From Aggregatimonas sangjinii (lineage in GTDB: Bacteria; Bacteroidota; Bacteroidia; Flavobacteriales; Flavobacteriaceae), in assembly GCF_005943945.1 (NCBI RefSeq), contig NZ_CP040710.1:2711501-2775500 (forward strand): 64,000 bases of DNA. The letters run 5' to 3'. Below, piece after piece: positions 41,262 through 52,311 of this stretch. The notes beneath the pieces were generated by a model, which had not been told where the DNA came from, searched no databases, and saw only the letters and a program-made list of their open reading frames with translations. The position numbers and the translations under genes were made by a program. Numbering within the stretch: position 1 is the first letter of the stretch; each line of letters starts with the position of its first letter.

Positions 41262-43535
41262 CTAGGCCGCATTCTCTTTTTTAATAACGTTCAATGCAGA
41301 CCCTTCGCGATACCAATTGATTTGTGCATCATTGTAAGTATGATTCACCTTAATGGTGTCGGTACTCCCATCGGCATGCACGACTTCAATGGTTAAGGGC
41401 TTATCGGGAGCGAAGTCCGCGATATCGACGAAATTAAAGGTATCATCTTCTTGAATAAGGTCATAATCGCTTTCATTCGCAAACGTCAAGCCAAGCATCC
41501 CCTGTTTTTTAAGATTGGTTTCATGAATTCGCGCAAAAGACTTCACGATAACCGCAGCTACCCCTAGGTGACGAGGCTCCATGGCGGCGTGCTCACGTGA
41601 TGAACCTTCACCGTAATTGTGGTCACCTACGACGATCGTTCTAATCCCAGCGGCCTTATATTCCCGTTGTGTGTCGGGAACTCCTCCGTATTCTCCAGTC
41701 AGCTGATTTTTCACGAAATTCGTTTTCTTATTATAAGCATTAACGGCCCCGATCAAACAGTTGTTCGAAATATTATCTAAATGCCCCCTGAAGCGCAACC
41801 ACGGCCCCGCCATTGAAATATGATCCGTAGTGCATTTTCCGAAAGCTTTGATCAGCAATTTCACTCCTTGTAATTCATGGTCTTCTATCGGTACGAAGGG
41901 TTCGAGCAGTTGTAAGCGTTCGGAATCGGGCGCTACTTTAACGACAACCCCGGAACCATCGGCATCCGGTGCCAGAAAACCGGCATCTTCTACCTCAAAG
42001 CCTTTTGGCGGCAATTCCCAACCTGTGGGCTCCTCGAACTTTACTTCCTGACCTTCTTCATTGATCAGCGTATCTGTAATCGGGTTAAAATCCAACCGTC
42101 CAGCCACTGCAATCGCCGCGGTCAACTCTGGCGATGCCACAAAAGCATGGGTATTCGGATTCCCATCGGCACGTTTGGCAAAGTTTCTATTAAAGGAATG
42201 CACGATACTGTTCTTCGGTGCATTTTTAGGATCACTATACCTGGCCCATTGCCCAATACACGGGCCACAAGCGTTGGTGAAAATCTTGGCATCCAATTTT
42301 TCGAATACGCCCAAAATACCATCCCTTTCCGCAGTAAAACGCACCTGTTCGGAACCGGGATTGATTCCCAATTCGGATTTCATTTTAAGTCCTTTGTCCA
42401 AAGCTTGTTGCGCAATAGACGATGCCCTTGATAAATCTTCATACGATGAATTCGTACAAGATCCTATCAAACCCCACTCTACTTGTATAGGCCAATCGTT
42501 CTCAGTAGCCTTTTCCCGCATATCGCTTCCGACTTCCGTAGAAAGGTCAGGCGTAAAAGGGCCGTTCAGCAAAGGTCCCAATTCAGAAAGGTTGATTTCG
42601 ATCACCTGGTCAAAATACTGTTCCGGGTTGGCATATACTTCTTCGTCCGCGGTCAAATATTCCTTGACCGTGTTGGCGGCATCGGCAACATCGGCCCTAT
42701 CCGTAGCCCTCAAATAGCGCTCCATAGACTCGTCATACCCGAAAGTAGAAGTGGTCGCACCGATTTCGGCGCCCATGTTACAAATGGTTCCTTTACCGGT
42801 ACAGGACAAGGCCTTGGCCCCTGGTCCAAAATATTCGACAATCGCTCCTGTCCCACCTTTTACGGTTAGGATTTCGGCTACTTTTAAGATTACATCCTTT
42901 GGAGCTGTCCACCCGGAAATGGTCCCGGTCAACTTTACCCCTATCAATTTCGGGAACTTCAATTCCCAAGCCATACCTGCCATTACATCAACGGCATCGG
43001 CACCCCCTACTCCAATGGCGACCATTCCCAATCCGCCGGCATTTACAGTATGCGAATCGGTACCGATCATCATGCCGCCCGGAAAAGCGTAATTCTCCAA
43101 TACCACTTGGTGAATGATGCCTGCTCCTGGTTTCCAAAAACCGATACCATATTTGTTTGAAACGGACTCTAAAAAATTAAAGACCTCGGCACTCGTATTG
43201 TTGGCTGATTTTAAATCGGCCTCCGCACCGCTCTTGGCCTGAATAAGGTGATCACAGTGTACTGTTGTAGGCACGGCGACCTTTGGCTTCCCGGCCTGCA
43301 TGAACTGCAATAAGGCCATCTGCGCCGTAGCATCTTGACAAGCGATACGATCGGGTGCAAAATCAACATAGTCCTTTCCCCTCGTGTATGCCTTGGTAGG
43401 GGTACCCTCCCAAAGATGTGAGTATAAAATCTTTTCAGAAAGGGTCAATGGTTTACCAACGACCTCGCGTGCCGCATCGACCTTTTTCGCCATGTTGGCG
43501 TAAACCCCTTTGATCATATCAATATCAAATGCCAT
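41262..43535 (-). CDS. acn: Aconitate hydratase (mitochondrial type)
   Basis: A 757-residue TCA-cycle enzyme interconverting citrate and isocitrate. The three [4Fe-4S] cysteines are in place: C360 in [10 protein letters not shown], and C423/C426 in [10 protein letters not shown], almost the same positions as in the mitochondrial enzyme. Other motifs are [30 protein letters not shown] and [19 protein letters not shown] with the catalytic Ser/Arg loop. It is monocistronic by spacing (197 bp to MoxR) with a terminator below. Confidence 0.97.
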   Translation of the reverse strand: MAFDIDMIKGVYANMAKKVDAAREVVGKPLTLSEKILYSHLWEGTPTKAYTRGKDYVDFAPDRIACQDATAQMALLQFMQAGKPKVAVPTTVHCDHLIQAKSGAEADLKSANNTSAEVFNFLESVSNKYGIGFWKPGAGIIHQVVLENYAFPGGMMIGTDSHTVNAGGLGMVAIGVGGADAVDVMAGMAWELKFPKLIGVKLTGTISGWTAPKDVILKVAEILTVKGGTGAIVEYFGPGAKALSCTGKGTICNMGAEIGATTSTFGYDESMERYLRATDRADVADAANTVKEYLTADEEVYANPEQYFDQVIEINLSELGPLLNGPFTPDLSTEVGSDMREKATENDWPIQVEWGLIGSCTNSSYEDLSRASSIAQQALDKGLKMKSELGINPGSEQVRFTAERDGILGVFEKLDAKIFTNACGPCIGQWARYSDPKNAPKNSIVHSFNRNFAKRADGNPNTHAFVASPELTAAIAVAGRLDFNPITDTLINEEGQEVKFEEPTGWELPPKGFEVEDAGFLAPDADGSGVVVKVAPDSERLQLLEPFVPIEDHELQGVKLLIKAFGKCTTDHISMAGPWLRFRGHLDNISNNCLIGAVNAYNKKTNFVKNQLTGEYGGVPDTQREYKAAGIRTIVVGDHNYGEGSSREHAAMEPRHLGVAAVIVKSFARIHETNLKKQGMLGLTFANESDYDLIQEDDTFNFVDIADFAPDKPLTIEVVHADGSTDTIKVNHTYNDAQINWYREGSALNVIKKENAA

Positions 43536-43731
43536 TCGTTATAAATTTAAGATTCATGTAATCCCACGAAGTTAATAAAATACTAGGGGTTACTAAAATT
43601 TTAGCTTCAGGATTGAACTTATTTTTGGGAATTGATAAAGAGAAGTGGGTTAGAGTGAAGCAATGCCCACCGGTACGGCCCGAAAATATAAGTTGCGCAA
43701 GCCGCCCTGTCCCCTAATTGTGAAACGAAGT

Positions 43732-44685
<954 letters not shown>

Positions 44686-44694
44686 TGAAGTGGT

Positions 44695-46140
44695 TTATTC
44701 TTTAACCCAATTGTTGGCGAAATCGCAGTCTTTGCGGGAATCGTTAACACTGATATACGTTTCCTCAATATGTTCGTCCATCCATTTTTTGATGGCATTG
44801 AATTGTTTTTCCGTTTTCGCCAATTGTTGAATTTTGGTATAGTCCTTCGCAAAATCGGCAGTATGCTCATCATATCGGTTGGTAACCTTCATCAGCTTAA
44901 AAGAAATACCACCACCTCTCTCGTCCTGCTCTTCTATGGGATAGGAAATCTCATTGTCCTTTAGGTTACGTACTTGGTTGTAAAGTGCTGGATCCATTTT
45001 GGTCAATTCAAAACGTGGGCCGAAATCCTGGGGATTGCGCAATTGCCCACCATCAAATTTGGTTTCTTCCTCATCGGAAAAGTTCAACGCCGCTTCGGCA
45101 AAAGTGTATTTGCCATCAAGGATTTGTTGCCGCACACTATCCAATTCGGTCTTGGCGTTTTCCAAGGCTTTCGATGATATTTCGGGCTGCAATAATATAT
45201 GCCTTACATCTAGTTCTTGGCCGCGTATTTTTTCCATATACATGATATGCCAGCCGAACATCGTCTCAAAAGGTTCGGAAACCTCACCTTCCTTTAAAGT
45301 GAAAGCCACATCTTTAAACTCCTTCACCAAACCAGAATTTTTCGTGACTCCGGGAATGAGTCCGCCCTGTGATTTTGAGGGGCCCTGTGAATACAGAATC
45401 GCCTTTACGCTAAAACTGGCATCGTTATCCTCGACATCAGCTTTGATCTTATTCAGTTTGTCCAGAGTTGCCTGTACTTCTACATCGGTCGGCTTCGGCT
45501 TTTTGACGATTTGGGCGATTTCCATCTCGGCACCGAAAACAGGTCGCTCGTCCTCGGAAATCTTATTGAAGAACTGGCGCACTTCCTCGGGAGTTATCTC
45601 TATCTCGGAAACGATATTCTGCTGCATCTTTTCCGATAGCATACGCAGTTTGTTGATTTTGTATAGCTCTTGTCTAAAACTGGCCTCATCTTCCTTGCGG
45701 TAATACTTGAGCACCTTCTCCATAGAACCGATTTGCTGCACCAATTGCTGTAACTGACGGTCCCCCTGTGCATTCACCTCGTCATCTGAAACCAGAATGC
45801 TATCCTGAACCGCTTGATGGGCGTACAAACGGTCCTCCATCAATTTACCCAGCAAGCCACACTCCGTGATGTCCTCTGTTGACGCTCCTTGACTGCGAAG
45901 ATCGATCAAGGTCTTTTCGATATCCGATTCCAAAATCACATAATCCCCTACGACCGAAGCGATACCATCGAGTTTGGTTCTTTTGTACGTAGGCTTTACC
46001 GTATCTTTTGCAACTGCCATTTCAGCTGCGAGTGTAGTATCTTCAGGGGCTATTTGCGCGTCGGGAATACTGTCTAACTGTTGGGCGAAAACGGCACACG
46101 AAAGGAATAATGAACACCCTAACGCAACCTTATTTATCAT
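44695..46140 (-). CDS. SurA-like periplasmic peptidyl-prolyl isomerase
   Basis: Periplasmic chaperone/isomerase for outer-membrane proteins. From ATG 46140 (MINKVALGCSLF) it has 481 residues with a clean signal peptide ending CAVFAQ. A SurA N-terminal helical domain (about 50-180; YVILESDIEKTLIDLRSQG) precedes two parvulin domains. The first has EMEIAQIVKKPKPT and FGWHIMYMEKIRG, the second ELDVRHILLQPEIS and a C-terminal half reading FKLMKVTNRYDEHTADF. In-frame codons reach 46218 but this start leaves a proper signal peptide. It overlaps the stop of the next PPIase gene by 11 bp. Confidence 0.92.
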   Translation of the reverse strand: MINKVALGCSLFLSCAVFAQQLDSIPDAQIAPEDTTLAAEMAVAKDTVKPTYKRTKLDGIASVVGDYVILESDIEKTLIDLRSQGASTEDITECGLLGKLMEDRLYAHQAVQDSILVSDDEVNAQGDRQLQQLVQQIGSMEKVLKYYRKEDEASFRQELYKINKLRMLSEKMQQNIVSEIEITPEEVRQFFNKISEDERPVFGAEMEIAQIVKKPKPTDVEVQATLDKLNKIKADVEDNDASFSVKAILYSQGPSKSQGGLIPGVTKNSGLVKEFKDVAFTLKEGEVSEPFETMFGWHIMYMEKIRGQELDVRHILLQPEISSKALENAKTELDSVRQQILDGKYTFAEAALNFSDEEETKFDGGQLRNPQDFGPRFELTKMDPALYNQVRNLKDNEISYPIEEQDERGGGISFKLMKVTNRYDEHTADFAKDYTKIQQLAKTEKQFNAIKKWMDEHIEETYISVNDSRKDCDFANNWVKE

Positions 46141-47020
46141 CTTTTGCATACACTTCAAATTCTTTGTCCTTAATGGCTTCATCGATAATCTCCGTTTCGA
46201 GCTTGCGAATATAATCAAGCCGTCGTCTACTGAGCAATACTTGTTTGATGGTAGGTTCTATGTAGGAAAGTGGGGCGATATCGTTTGCTTTCAAAACGTC
46301 GGTAATCTTGGTCAAATATACCCCCTTTGCATCCTCCAACTCGAAAAATTGTGATTTTTTTAAGTACTCTTTCTCATTTTCAGCGGTCAATGGCGGTATT
46401 TCAGAAATAACCCTGTCTACCGTCACCCAAAGGGAATCGTTAAAATTCAGTTTGTTGAAATGCACTCCGATAGAATCTAAATATTGAATGTCATCGGCGT
46501 TGAACCGCTTCAACGTCTTAATTACCTCATCCTTGTTCAAAAATTGATTCGGTAGCTGTACAAATCGCAATTGTACCAGTTTTTCCTTTAGACGAAAGTT
46601 CTGCTTTTCGATATTGTAAAAATCCTCCAGCTCTTGATCGGTCACCAAAGAATCGCTACCTTGAGCGACCAAGGCTTCTTTGTAAGCTCGGGTGTACAGA
46701 TCATTCCTATAATTCGCGACCAATTCATCGAACTCCGCCAGCTTGTCCTCGGAAAGATTGATCTTGGCCTTACCTAATAACAATTTATTGGAGGCCCAGT
46801 TGTTGATATAACTGGTGACAAAAGAAGCACTGTCCTCCTTCGACATATTCAAGCCCAAAAGCGGTTCTATCTCAGAGCGATACAAATACGCTTCCCCCAC
46901 TCGGGCCAAGGGTTCCTGGTCGGGCTGCTTTTCAAAAAATTTTCCACAGGAATAAAAACCGAATACAAAGAGAACACCTCCCAAAGAGGAGAACACTTTC
47001 TTAAAACCTGAAGTTTTCAT
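46130..47020 (-). CDS. Lipoprotein peptidyl-prolyl isomerase (PpiC/SurA-related)
   Basis: A 296-residue predicted lipoprotein from ATG 47020 (MKTSGFKKVFSSLG), with lipobox-like FGFYSC at about residue 23. The helical chaperone body (EPLARVGEAYLYRSEIEPLL, KLLLGKAKINLSEDK) resembles the N-domain of SurA. The parvulin part is weak (RLKEKLVQLRFVQLP), so it may chaperone more than isomerise. It heads the operon PPIase lipoprotein, SurA-like, MoxR. An upstream frame to 47068 lacks lipoprotein features and is ignored. Confidence 0.85.
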   Translation of the reverse strand: MKTSGFKKVFSSLGGVLFVFGFYSCGKFFEKQPDQEPLARVGEAYLYRSEIEPLLGLNMSKEDSASFVTSYINNWASNKLLLGKAKINLSEDKLAEFDELVANYRNDLYTRAYKEALVAQGSDSLVTDQELEDFYNIEKQNFRLKEKLVQLRFVQLPNQFLNKDEVIKTLKRFNADDIQYLDSIGVHFNKLNFNDSLWVTVDRVISEIPPLTAENEKEYLKKSQFFELEDAKGVYLTKITDVLKANDIAPLSYIEPTIKQVLLSRRRLDYIRKLETEIIDEAIKDKEFEVYAKDDK

Positions 47021-47140
47021 GTGCATCGTGCAAAAATAGCAAATACCTTTTGCTGCGCAAGCTACCATTAGGTTCCTTGGCTAATTTTTAACGATGTACC
47101 GGAATTTAGTACCTTCGGTATTCTCAACAAATAGAAAAAA

Positions 47141-47392
47141 GTGGATAGGGAAATCAAATTGATATGGGACTTTAAAGGCCCGAACGGGGCCCAAACAGCG
47201 GTTCACCATGAAAAACACTTGAAGGAATACATTGCTGTTGAGGGGTTACCGCTACACATTACAGGGAGTCAACATCTTTCGGATATGCATAGCCTGGCAT
47301 TTATGGTCATCGCCGAAAAAGATATGATGGCCGTCAGGGATGCCCTGAAACCACATCGAGCCGAAGTATGGGTTGCCCAGGAAAAGAAATAA
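47141..47392 (+). CDS. Small conserved-looking protein of unknown function (83 aa, GTG start)
   Basis: Begins at GTG 47141 with MDREIKLIWDFKGPNGAQTAVHHEKHLKEY and ends AEVWVAQEKK. The composition is that of a real cytoplasmic protein, with His-rich stretches and an alpha/beta pattern (LAFMVIAEKDMMAVRDAL), and the coding frame is clean. It lies directly upstream of, and overlaps the leader of, the serine hydrolase gene, 17 bp apart. I do not know the family. No ATG start is available without losing a third of the protein. Confidence 0.7.
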   Translation: MDREIKLIWDFKGPNGAQTAVHHEKHLKEYIAVEGLPLHITGSQHLSDMHSLAFMVIAEKDMMAVRDALKPHRAEVWVAQEKK

Positions 47393-47409
47393 TCAGAAAA
47401 GCGGTAGCA

Positions 47410-48552
47410 ATGAAAAATCACCTTCTTTTTTTGTTCATAAGCTGTTTTCTTTTTTCCTGCGGAGTTAAAGAACCCTTGCAATCGAACCTTTTGGAGCAGG
47501 CATTGGCTTCTAAACATCCAAAAATAAAGCGTGTAGTCGACAGTCTTTCGCGGTACGAGGTACAAATCAAGTATACCCGTATCGATAGAAAGGGCGAACA
47601 GCTGGTTTTGGAGGATTTTGATTTTCAAGTGGATTCTACCCGCTACTTTTATCCTGCAAGTACGGTCAAGTTTCCTATTGCACTCTTGGCCCTATCGAAA
47701 CTGAATGGGTTGAAAGGAATAAATCGAAACACCAAATTTTATGTAGAGGGCGATTCGTTGACCACTACTTTCGCCAAAGAAATCCAAAAGATTTTCGCCG
47801 TGAGTGACAACGAGGCGTACAATCGGCTTTTCGAATTTTTAGGACAAGATCATATCAACACCGAATTGCATCGCATTGCACTAGGTCCGGTTCGTATCTC
47901 ACACCGACTCTCTACCCCCGAAGCAGACGAAATAACGACCAAACCACTCATTGCATACCTCAACGACAGCACCACCACGACCCTACCCGGAAGCATTAAT
48001 ACTACCGCAAAAGCGCTCGTTTTAAAACATATTGAAAAAGGTTCTGGCTATCGATCCGAAGATTCTTTGCTTCGGGAGCCTTTCGATTTTAGCCTAAAAA
48101 ATTATTATCCCATTGAAACGCAACATCGATTACTCAAGACGGTCATGTTTCCGGAATTATATAAACAGGATGAGAAAATAGACCTGACGCGGGAACAGCT
48201 CGATTTTGTACGAACGGCCATGCGTACAGTGCCCAAAAATACGGGCTATGATGCCGACACCTATTATGATGGATACTGTAAATTTTTCATGTACGGAGAT
48301 ACTAGGGAAAACATTCCAGAACATATCAACATTTATAATAAGGTCGGTGATGCCTATGGCACTCTAACGGACACCGCCTACATACAGGACACCAAAAACG
48401 GTGTGGAATTTCTGTTAACGGCCACCATTCTAGTTAACAAAAATGGTATTTTCAATGACGATACTTACGAGTACGATGACATCGGTTTTCCGTTTTTGGC
48501 ACAACTTGGAAGGGAACTGTATCGTCTTGAATTGGAACGTAAAAGCAATTAG
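47410..48552 (+). CDS. Class A beta-lactamase-like serine hydrolase lipoprotein
   Basis: A 380-residue lipoprotein from ATG 47410 (MKNHLLFLFISCFLFSCG; Cys near 17). The beta-lactamase2-type domain has the SxxK nucleophile in ASTVKFPIALLALSKL, the SDN motif in VSDNEAYNRLFEFLG and a KxG-type strand in NKVGDAYGTLTDTAY. It may be an esterase, DD-peptidase or beta-lactamase-like enzyme; the Glu166-bearing omega loop of true beta-lactamases is not apparent, so antibiotic hydrolysis is not implied. Confidence 0.88.
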   Translation: MKNHLLFLFISCFLFSCGVKEPLQSNLLEQALASKHPKIKRVVDSLSRYEVQIKYTRIDRKGEQLVLEDFDFQVDSTRYFYPASTVKFPIALLALSKLNGLKGINRNTKFYVEGDSLTTTFAKEIQKIFAVSDNEAYNRLFEFLGQDHINTELHRIALGPVRISHRLSTPEADEITTKPLIAYLNDSTTTTLPGSINTTAKALVLKHIEKGSGYRSEDSLLREPFDFSLKNYYPIETQHRLLKTVMFPELYKQDEKIDLTREQLDFVRTAMRTVPKNTGYDADTYYDGYCKFFMYGDTRENIPEHINIYNKVGDAYGTLTDTAYIQDTKNGVEFLLTATILVNKNGIFNDDTYEYDDIGFPFLAQLGRELYRLELERKSN

Positions 48553-48793
48553 GAACTAGGCCTGCCGTCCAGAAGCCTCGCGTTGAGAGGGCAAACGGCA
48601 GTATTTTGGCAACCTCATGGGAACAGCAATGAATGCCGGGAGAGAAACTCAGGCCATAACCAATACGATCAAGAAAAGGATGGCCGTTAACAGGTATTCT
48701 TAAATACCGGTATTTGGCCGGAAGAATGAGTCGACTATACGATAGCTTTGCGGTAGTGCTACCATGAGGCTGCAACACCTAAAATAGACTAGT

Positions 48794-49309
48794 ATGGAAC
48801 AGCTACATTTTGATTCGTTTACCAAAAAAATTTACATCAAAGCTCCCCTAGAAAAACTCTATTGGTGCTGGGCCACTAAAACGGGTATTGAATCCTGGTT
48901 TCTTCGAAAGGCCCGCTACTCGGGCGCCAAGGGGCATCCGCGTAAGGACGATGATTTCATAAAAGCCGGAGATTCGTACATCTGGGAATGGTATAACTGG
49001 AATGGCCGTGAGACCGGCACCGTTCTAGGAACCAATGATAAGGACTTTTTGGAATTCTCTTTCGCAAAGGTGAGCAGGGTTTCGGTAAACCTTGAGGAAA
49101 AGGGAGATGCCGTTTTGGTCTCCTTAAAACAATTCGAGATTCCGACCGATGAAAAAAGTAAAATGGAAATCTATAATGGCTGCAGCAACGGATGGACCTT
49201 CTGGTTGGCCAACTTGAAAGCCTATTTGGAACATGGAATTCTGTTGAACGAAAAGGAGTTCGACCTGACCGAAATTCCGGAAGCAGGCCATGTTTTTGTA
49301 AATATGTGA
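48794..49309 (+). CDS. SRPBCC (START/AHSA1-like) domain protein
   Basis: A 171-residue cytoplasmic protein with a helix-grip fold. Features are TKKIYIKAPLEKLYWCWATKTGIESWFLRKARY at the N-terminus, EWYNWNGRETGTVL, and the C-terminal long helix GCSNGWTFWLANLKAYLEHG. These proteins bind hydrophobic ligands or Hsp90; the ligand is unknown. It is 10 bp upstream of the VOC gene, so the two form a small operon. Confidence 0.9.
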   Translation: MEQLHFDSFTKKIYIKAPLEKLYWCWATKTGIESWFLRKARYSGAKGHPRKDDDFIKAGDSYIWEWYNWNGRETGTVLGTNDKDFLEFSFAKVSRVSVNLEEKGDAVLVSLKQFEIPTDEKSKMEIYNGCSNGWTFWLANLKAYLEHGILLNEKEFDLTEIPEAGHVFVNM

Positions 49310-49319
49310 CTCATAACCA

Positions 49320-49688
49320 ATGGACTATAAAGCAAAATCAATCCGGACCTTTATCGGCGCCAAGAATTATACGGAATCTAGAAGGTTCTATAAAGAATTG
49401 GGTTTTGAAGAAATCAAAATCGGGCATGACATGTGCTTTTTCAGGGTAAACGAAAATATCGGTTTCTACCTCCAAAAGGCTTACGTACGTGACTGGGTCG
49501 ATAATTCGATGATTTTTCTGGAGGTGGATGACGTAGAAAAATGCTACCAAGACCTGCTCGGGAGAGACCTACATAAGAAGTATGCAAAAGTTCGACTTTC
49601 CGAAATCAAAAGAATGGAATGGGGCAGCGAACTTTTTCTTCATGACCCTTCCGGAATTTTATGGCACTTTGGAGAGTTCAACAATTAA
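49320..49688 (+). CDS. VOC (glyoxalase-like) protein
   Basis: A 122-residue protein of the vicinal-oxygen-chelate superfamily, with RTFIGAKNYTESRRFYKELGFEEIKI, SMIFLEVDDVEKCYQDL and a closing LHDPSGILWHFGEF. The first expected metal His is not obvious, so metal binding may be lost. It follows the SRPBCC gene by 10 bp and probably shares its transcript. Confidence 0.88.
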   Translation: MDYKAKSIRTFIGAKNYTESRRFYKELGFEEIKIGHDMCFFRVNENIGFYLQKAYVRDWVDNSMIFLEVDDVEKCYQDLLGRDLHKKYAKVRLSEIKRMEWGSELFLHDPSGILWHFGEFNN

Positions 49689-49944
49689 TCGAATTTCACT
49701 ACTCACGTCGGTGCGAAAAAATCAATCCATATCAACAGTATTTTACTGCGGTTTACCAAGGTCACGGTAGGTGAATGAAGTCATCAATTTGAAGCTATGA
49801 AATAGAAGCGATACTGATAAGTGTAGTATGTACTTTATTTCGACCTTTTTTGAAATATGCGAAACAAAATCAATAAAGGAGACCCTTTTGCGTTTCTATG
49901 GGTAGCATCCCAGAAAAAGTAACGCTAAGAACAAACCAAATCCT

Positions 49945-52311
49945 ATGGCGGACCACCAAGATCGAATTGATCAGCTCAACCAAAAGCTCGAAATACTCTT
50001 AAGTAAGCAAGAAGGCTTTGCGAAAGAGCTGATGGCCTTGTACAGAGAGATAGAATTGCTTAAAAAACAACCTAGGGAAAAACCTGCTTCAGAACAGAAA
50101 GCTGAATCTATACCCCCGGAAACATTGGCCAAAATAGATGCTTTGGGCCAAGATGAAAAACAGACCGAAATAAAGCCGACGAAGTTTGTTTCTCAGACAC
50201 CGGTTGCCCCACCCATTGCCGAAAAGCGCGAAAGAAAACCAAAAAGCAAATCGAATTGGGAGAAGTTTGTTGGAGAAAACCTCATCAATAAAATAGGCAT
50301 AGCCATTTTGGTCATTGGTGTAGCTATCGGTGCCAAATACTCCATTGAAAATAACCTTATCAGTCCGCTTACGCGAATCATCCTAGGTTATTTTGCCGGT
50401 TTGGGCTTATTGGGTTTTGGTATTAAATTGAAAACCAAATACGAGAATTACAGTGCGGTCCTGGTAAGTGGTGCATTGGCCATATTATACTTCATCACTT
50501 TTGCCGCTTACAGCTTTTACGGACTTTTTCCACAGCTCATCGCCTTTGGTCTTATGCTGTTGTTCACCGCTTTTGGCGTTGTTGCCGCGCTGCATTACAA
50601 CAAGCAGGTCATTGCCCACATCGGCCTGGTCGGCTCCTATGCAGTTCCCTTTTTATTGAGCAACGACTCGGGCAACGCCGCGGTGCTCTTGAGTTATATA
50701 GCGATTATCAATTTGGGTATTTTGATCATCGCGTTTAAAAAGTACTGGAAACCGCTCTACTATTCCGCCTTTGTTTTTACCTGGCTCATTTACAGTGTAT
50801 TTTCGGCCTTTTCCTACGAAACCGAAAAGCACTTTCCGGTGGCGCTATTTTTTTTGTGTGTCTTCTTTTTACTTTTCTATGGCATCTTCCTCGCATTCAA
50901 ACTAAGGGCCAACGAAAAGTTCGGAAAATCGGACGTGGTGATGCTGCTGCTAAACTCCTTTATTTTCTTCGGTTTGGGCTATAATCTTTTGACGCACCAG
51001 GAAACAGGAAAACAACTATTGGGCGTATTTACCCTTTGCAATGCCATTGTGCATTTTGTGGTAAGCGCGTTCATATACAGGAAAAAACTGGCCGATCGCA
51101 ACCTCTTCTATTTGGTTTCTGGTCTAGTACTGGTCTTTATCACCATAGCGGTGCCCGTTCAGCTAGATGGCAATTGGGTAACCTTATTATGGGCTATGGA
51201 GGCTGCATTGCTCTTCTGGATCGGTCGTACGAAAAACGTGCCGGTGTATGAATACCTATCGTATCCGCTTATGCTATTGGCAGTGCTGAGTCTTACCCAT
51301 GACTGGGGAACCGCTTATAGTACCTATTATCAAGAGGACTTTTTCATGTCAATCTTCAACATTGATTTTCTCTCTTCAATGCTTTTTGTGGCCGCTTTTG
51401 GGTTTATCAATTATATTCATCAAAAAACAGATTGGGTAGCTGAGGTAAAGGACAGGAATTGGTTGCAAAATATAATGGCCTTTGGTATGCCCATTATACT
51501 GCTGCTTTCGCTCTACGGTGCCATTTATTTGGAAATCGAATATTATTTTGACAAGCTGTTCAGGGCATCCGAGATTCCTGTTATGGATGGCAGTGAGATT
51601 TCCTATTCCGAATACAATTATGAATTGAAGGATTTTGGTGCTATTTGGCTGCTCAACTACACGCTCTTTTTCATCGCCGCCCTAGCCTTGGCCAACATTA
51701 AATTTTTAAAAAATCGAATTCTAGGTATCGCTACGCTTCTTGTCGGGGTGCTGGCTACGCTACTCTTTCTGGCCGAGGGACTCTACTTGCTCAGTGAAAT
51801 AAGACAGAGTCTCCTTAATGAAGACCTATCTTCTTATGGAAGCAGTTCTTTTAACATCGGTATCCGATATGTAGCCTTGGCTTTTTTCGCCCTATTATTG
51901 TTTGCGTTGTTCAGATTGGGAAGGGCCACCTTTATGCGCACGAACCTTCGTATCCCGTTTGAGTTTGTACTACACCTATCCATCTTATGGATTTTAAGCA
52001 GCGAACTACTGCAGTGGATGGATCTTGCCGGGTCTACCCAAAGTTATAAATTAGGTTTAAGTATTCTATGGGGCGTTTACGCTTTGTTCCTTATAGCCCT
52101 GGGCATTTATAAAAACAAAAAATACCTGCGAATGGGTGCTATTGCCCTTTTTGCGATCACTTTGGTAAAATTGTTTTTCTATGATATCGCTTCGATGAAC
52201 ACCATTACGAAGACCGTTGTTTTTGTTTCCTTAGGTATATTGCTTTTGATCATTTCGTTTCTTTACAACAAGTATAAACACAAAATCGCCGATGAACCAC
52301 ATGAAGAATAA
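49945..52311 (+). CDS. DUF2339 multi-pass membrane protein
   Basis: A 788-residue membrane protein. Residues 1-110 are a coiled coil and charged linker (KLEILLSKQEGFAKELMALYREIELLKKQ), followed by the family hallmark WEKFVGENLINKIGIAILVIGVAIGAKYSIENN and about 24 membrane helices. DUF2339 proteins have no established biochemical role. It overlaps the next gene (DUF3999) by 11 bp, the usual pairing in Bacteroidota, implying they act together in the inner membrane. Confidence 0.93.
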   Translation: MADHQDRIDQLNQKLEILLSKQEGFAKELMALYREIELLKKQPREKPASEQKAESIPPETLAKIDALGQDEKQTEIKPTKFVSQTPVAPPIAEKRERKPKSKSNWEKFVGENLINKIGIAILVIGVAIGAKYSIENNLISPLTRIILGYFAGLGLLGFGIKLKTKYENYSAVLVSGALAILYFITFAAYSFYGLFPQLIAFGLMLLFTAFGVVAALHYNKQVIAHIGLVGSYAVPFLLSNDSGNAAVLLSYIAIINLGILIIAFKKYWKPLYYSAFVFTWLIYSVFSAFSYETEKHFPVALFFLCVFFLLFYGIFLAFKLRANEKFGKSDVVMLLLNSFIFFGLGYNLLTHQETGKQLLGVFTLCNAIVHFVVSAFIYRKKLADRNLFYLVSGLVLVFITIAVPVQLDGNWVTLLWAMEAALLFWIGRTKNVPVYEYLSYPLMLLAVLSLTHDWGTAYSTYYQEDFFMSIFNIDFLSSMLFVAAFGFINYIHQKTDWVAEVKDRNWLQNIMAFGMPIILLLSLYGAIYLEIEYYFDKLFRASEIPVMDGSEISYSEYNYELKDFGAIWLLNYTLFFIAALALANIKFLKNRILGIATLLVGVLATLLFLAEGLYLLSEIRQSLLNEDLSSYGSSSFNIGIRYVALAFFALLLFALFRLGRATFMRTNLRIPFEFVLHLSILWILSSELLQWMDLAGSTQSYKLGLSILWGVYALFLIALGIYKNKKYLRMGAIALFAITLVKLFFYDIASMNTITKTVVFVSLGILLLIISFLYNKYKHKIADEPHEE

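Noticed and set aside
44695-46218. Start of the SurA-like gene at 46218
   Set aside because: The extra residues place a non-hydrophobic stretch before the signal peptide and extend into the upstream PPIase gene; ATG 46140 gives a proper signal sequence.
48452-48778. 108-codon minus-strand ORF overlapping the end of the serine hydrolase gene
   Set aside because: Overlaps a strong plus-strand gene for 100 bp and has no recognisable features.
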